The translations under genes and the position numbers were made by a program. The notes below the pieces were generated by a model. It was not told the origin of the DNA. It did no database searches and saw only the letters and a list, made by a program, of their open reading frames with translations. A stretch of DNA of 64,000 bases from the NCBI RefSeq assembly GCF_011075055.1, contig NC_058154.1, positions 9,059,620 through 9,123,619 of the forward strand, given 5' to 3'. The stretch is from Mangifera indica (taxonomy: Eukaryota > Streptophyta > Magnoliopsida > Sapindales > Anacardiaceae). Shown here in pieces: positions 63,401-64,000 of the stretch; the first letter of the stretch is position 1; each line of letters begins with the position of its first letter.

Positions 63401-64000
63401 AAACCCACTTTTCAACTGAGTTGATCTCCCTATAAACCCACTTTTCAACTGAGCTGATCTTCCCACAACTCTCCCAGATTTTTTATCGACTCTGTCCTGT
63501 GGAGGGTCCAACAACCGAGATTTAGGTTTAGTCATCAACAATTTAGATTTCCTATTAAAAGACACATTACTATTAAACGACCGATTAGAAGAACACTTCA
63601 AAACCTCTCCTTCATAATCTTTTTGTGGAGATTCTTTATAACTGTGATTAGAATGCCTTCTTTCTAAAGACTCCAAGGAAACTCTATTATCTCTATTATA
63701 CAGAGTAGGCGACTCAGCTACCGTTGGTAAAGTCGGTATAGTATCAATATTACCATTATTTTCACTAGCTGCTTCTTGCTGTTGAAGTTCATCCATGCCC
63801 AAATCCATATCAAGACAGATCTCACCTGAAGCCTTCTGCTTATGAAGAAACTGACCAATCAACTTCGAGGGTGGATATTCAGCTCCTGCACCGCGCTGCA
63901 TGAAATCAAAATCCCCACCTTCTTGAACACTCTTCCCTTCTTCCCCGCTCTTCTTCTTTATGTTACCGCTGGTTTTCTTCTGGTCTGTATCTTGCCAAAA
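60473..64000 (-). CDS. Mechanosensitive channel, MscS-like (MSL4/5/6 type), copy 2, 5' end off window
   Basis: Paralogue of the gene at 45066-48682. Exons (minus): 64000 (cut)-62367, 61954-61831, 61483-61190, 61083-60881, 60779-60473. Splice sites and phases are identical to copy 1, and every visible exon is open. The window edge falls at residue F of the FWQDTDQKKTSGN segment, so about 50 N-terminal residues are missing from view. Differences from copy 1 are few: an inserted PGEKSP-type six residues (LQKTPPGEKSPRALSSKED against LQKTPRALSNKED), LKYWV for LKNWV at the end of exon 2, and the C-terminus RPATSC for RTATSS. The pore segment and MscS domain are unchanged. It looks functional. Confidence 0.95.

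Larger units (their letters stand above)
58049..64000. repeat. Segmental duplication, copy 2 (MSL gene plus 3' flank)
   Basis: Same orientation and gene content as 42833-48715. Differences are scattered substitutions, a block of about 190 bp present only here (58466-58657, with an A-run of about 20 near 58551) and an 18-bp in-frame insertion at 62621-62638. The block continues past the right edge. Confidence 0.95.

Noticed and set aside
1..64000. tRNA, rRNA or organelle-derived segments
   Set aside because: I saw no cloverleaf-type gene or plastid/mitochondrial gene; the only tRNA-related words are retroelement primer-binding sites.

Overview
This is nuclear DNA from a flowering plant, most likely a eudicot. 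The base composition is strongly AT-rich, genes are split by GT-AG introns, and the recognisable proteins are plant ones: class I trehalose-6-phosphate synthase, NADK3-type kinase, HEI10, a BBX protein and MSL channels. I cannot name the species. Gaps between genes hold degraded LTR retrotransposons and several families of small inverted-repeat elements.

Layout. 1-11593 (- strand): N-terminal 597 codons of a TPS1-like gene in 11 coding exons, with LTR-retroelement remnants in its 3.5-kb intron (4417-7884). Its leader probably lies further right (candidates at 15335-15460 and 18634-18760). 18900-26950: repeat-rich intergenic DNA. 27069-29557 (+): complete NADK3-type kinase gene, 5 exons. 30001-31893 (-): complete HEI10 meiotic RING protein gene, 7 coding exons, convergent with the kinase gene. 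33300-38800: intergenic mobile-element fragments. 39107-41859 (+): complete double B-box (BBX) gene, 3 exons. 45066-48682 (-): complete MSL (MscS-like) channel gene, 5 exons. 48950-58049: repeats, Gypsy and Copia remnants. 60473 to the right edge (-): second, near-identical MSL gene, N-terminus cut by the window end. The two MSL genes and about 2.2 kb of 3' flank are a direct segmental duplication, 15.2-15.4 kb apart.

The genes are not a pathway or operon. They are independent plant loci: sugar signalling (TPS1), NADPH supply (NADK3), meiotic crossover (HEI10), light signalling (BBX) and mechanosensitive ion channels (MSL).

The most distinctive non-genic content is a family of Mutator-like inverted-repeat elements. 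Ends begin GGCCAAAAGACT, the target-site duplication is 9 bp, and each copy has a different core built of short perfect hairpins. A second, very abundant family of about 150-170 bp near-palindromes occurs at least 12 times. A third, Tourist-like family has GGGGCGTTTGG ends.
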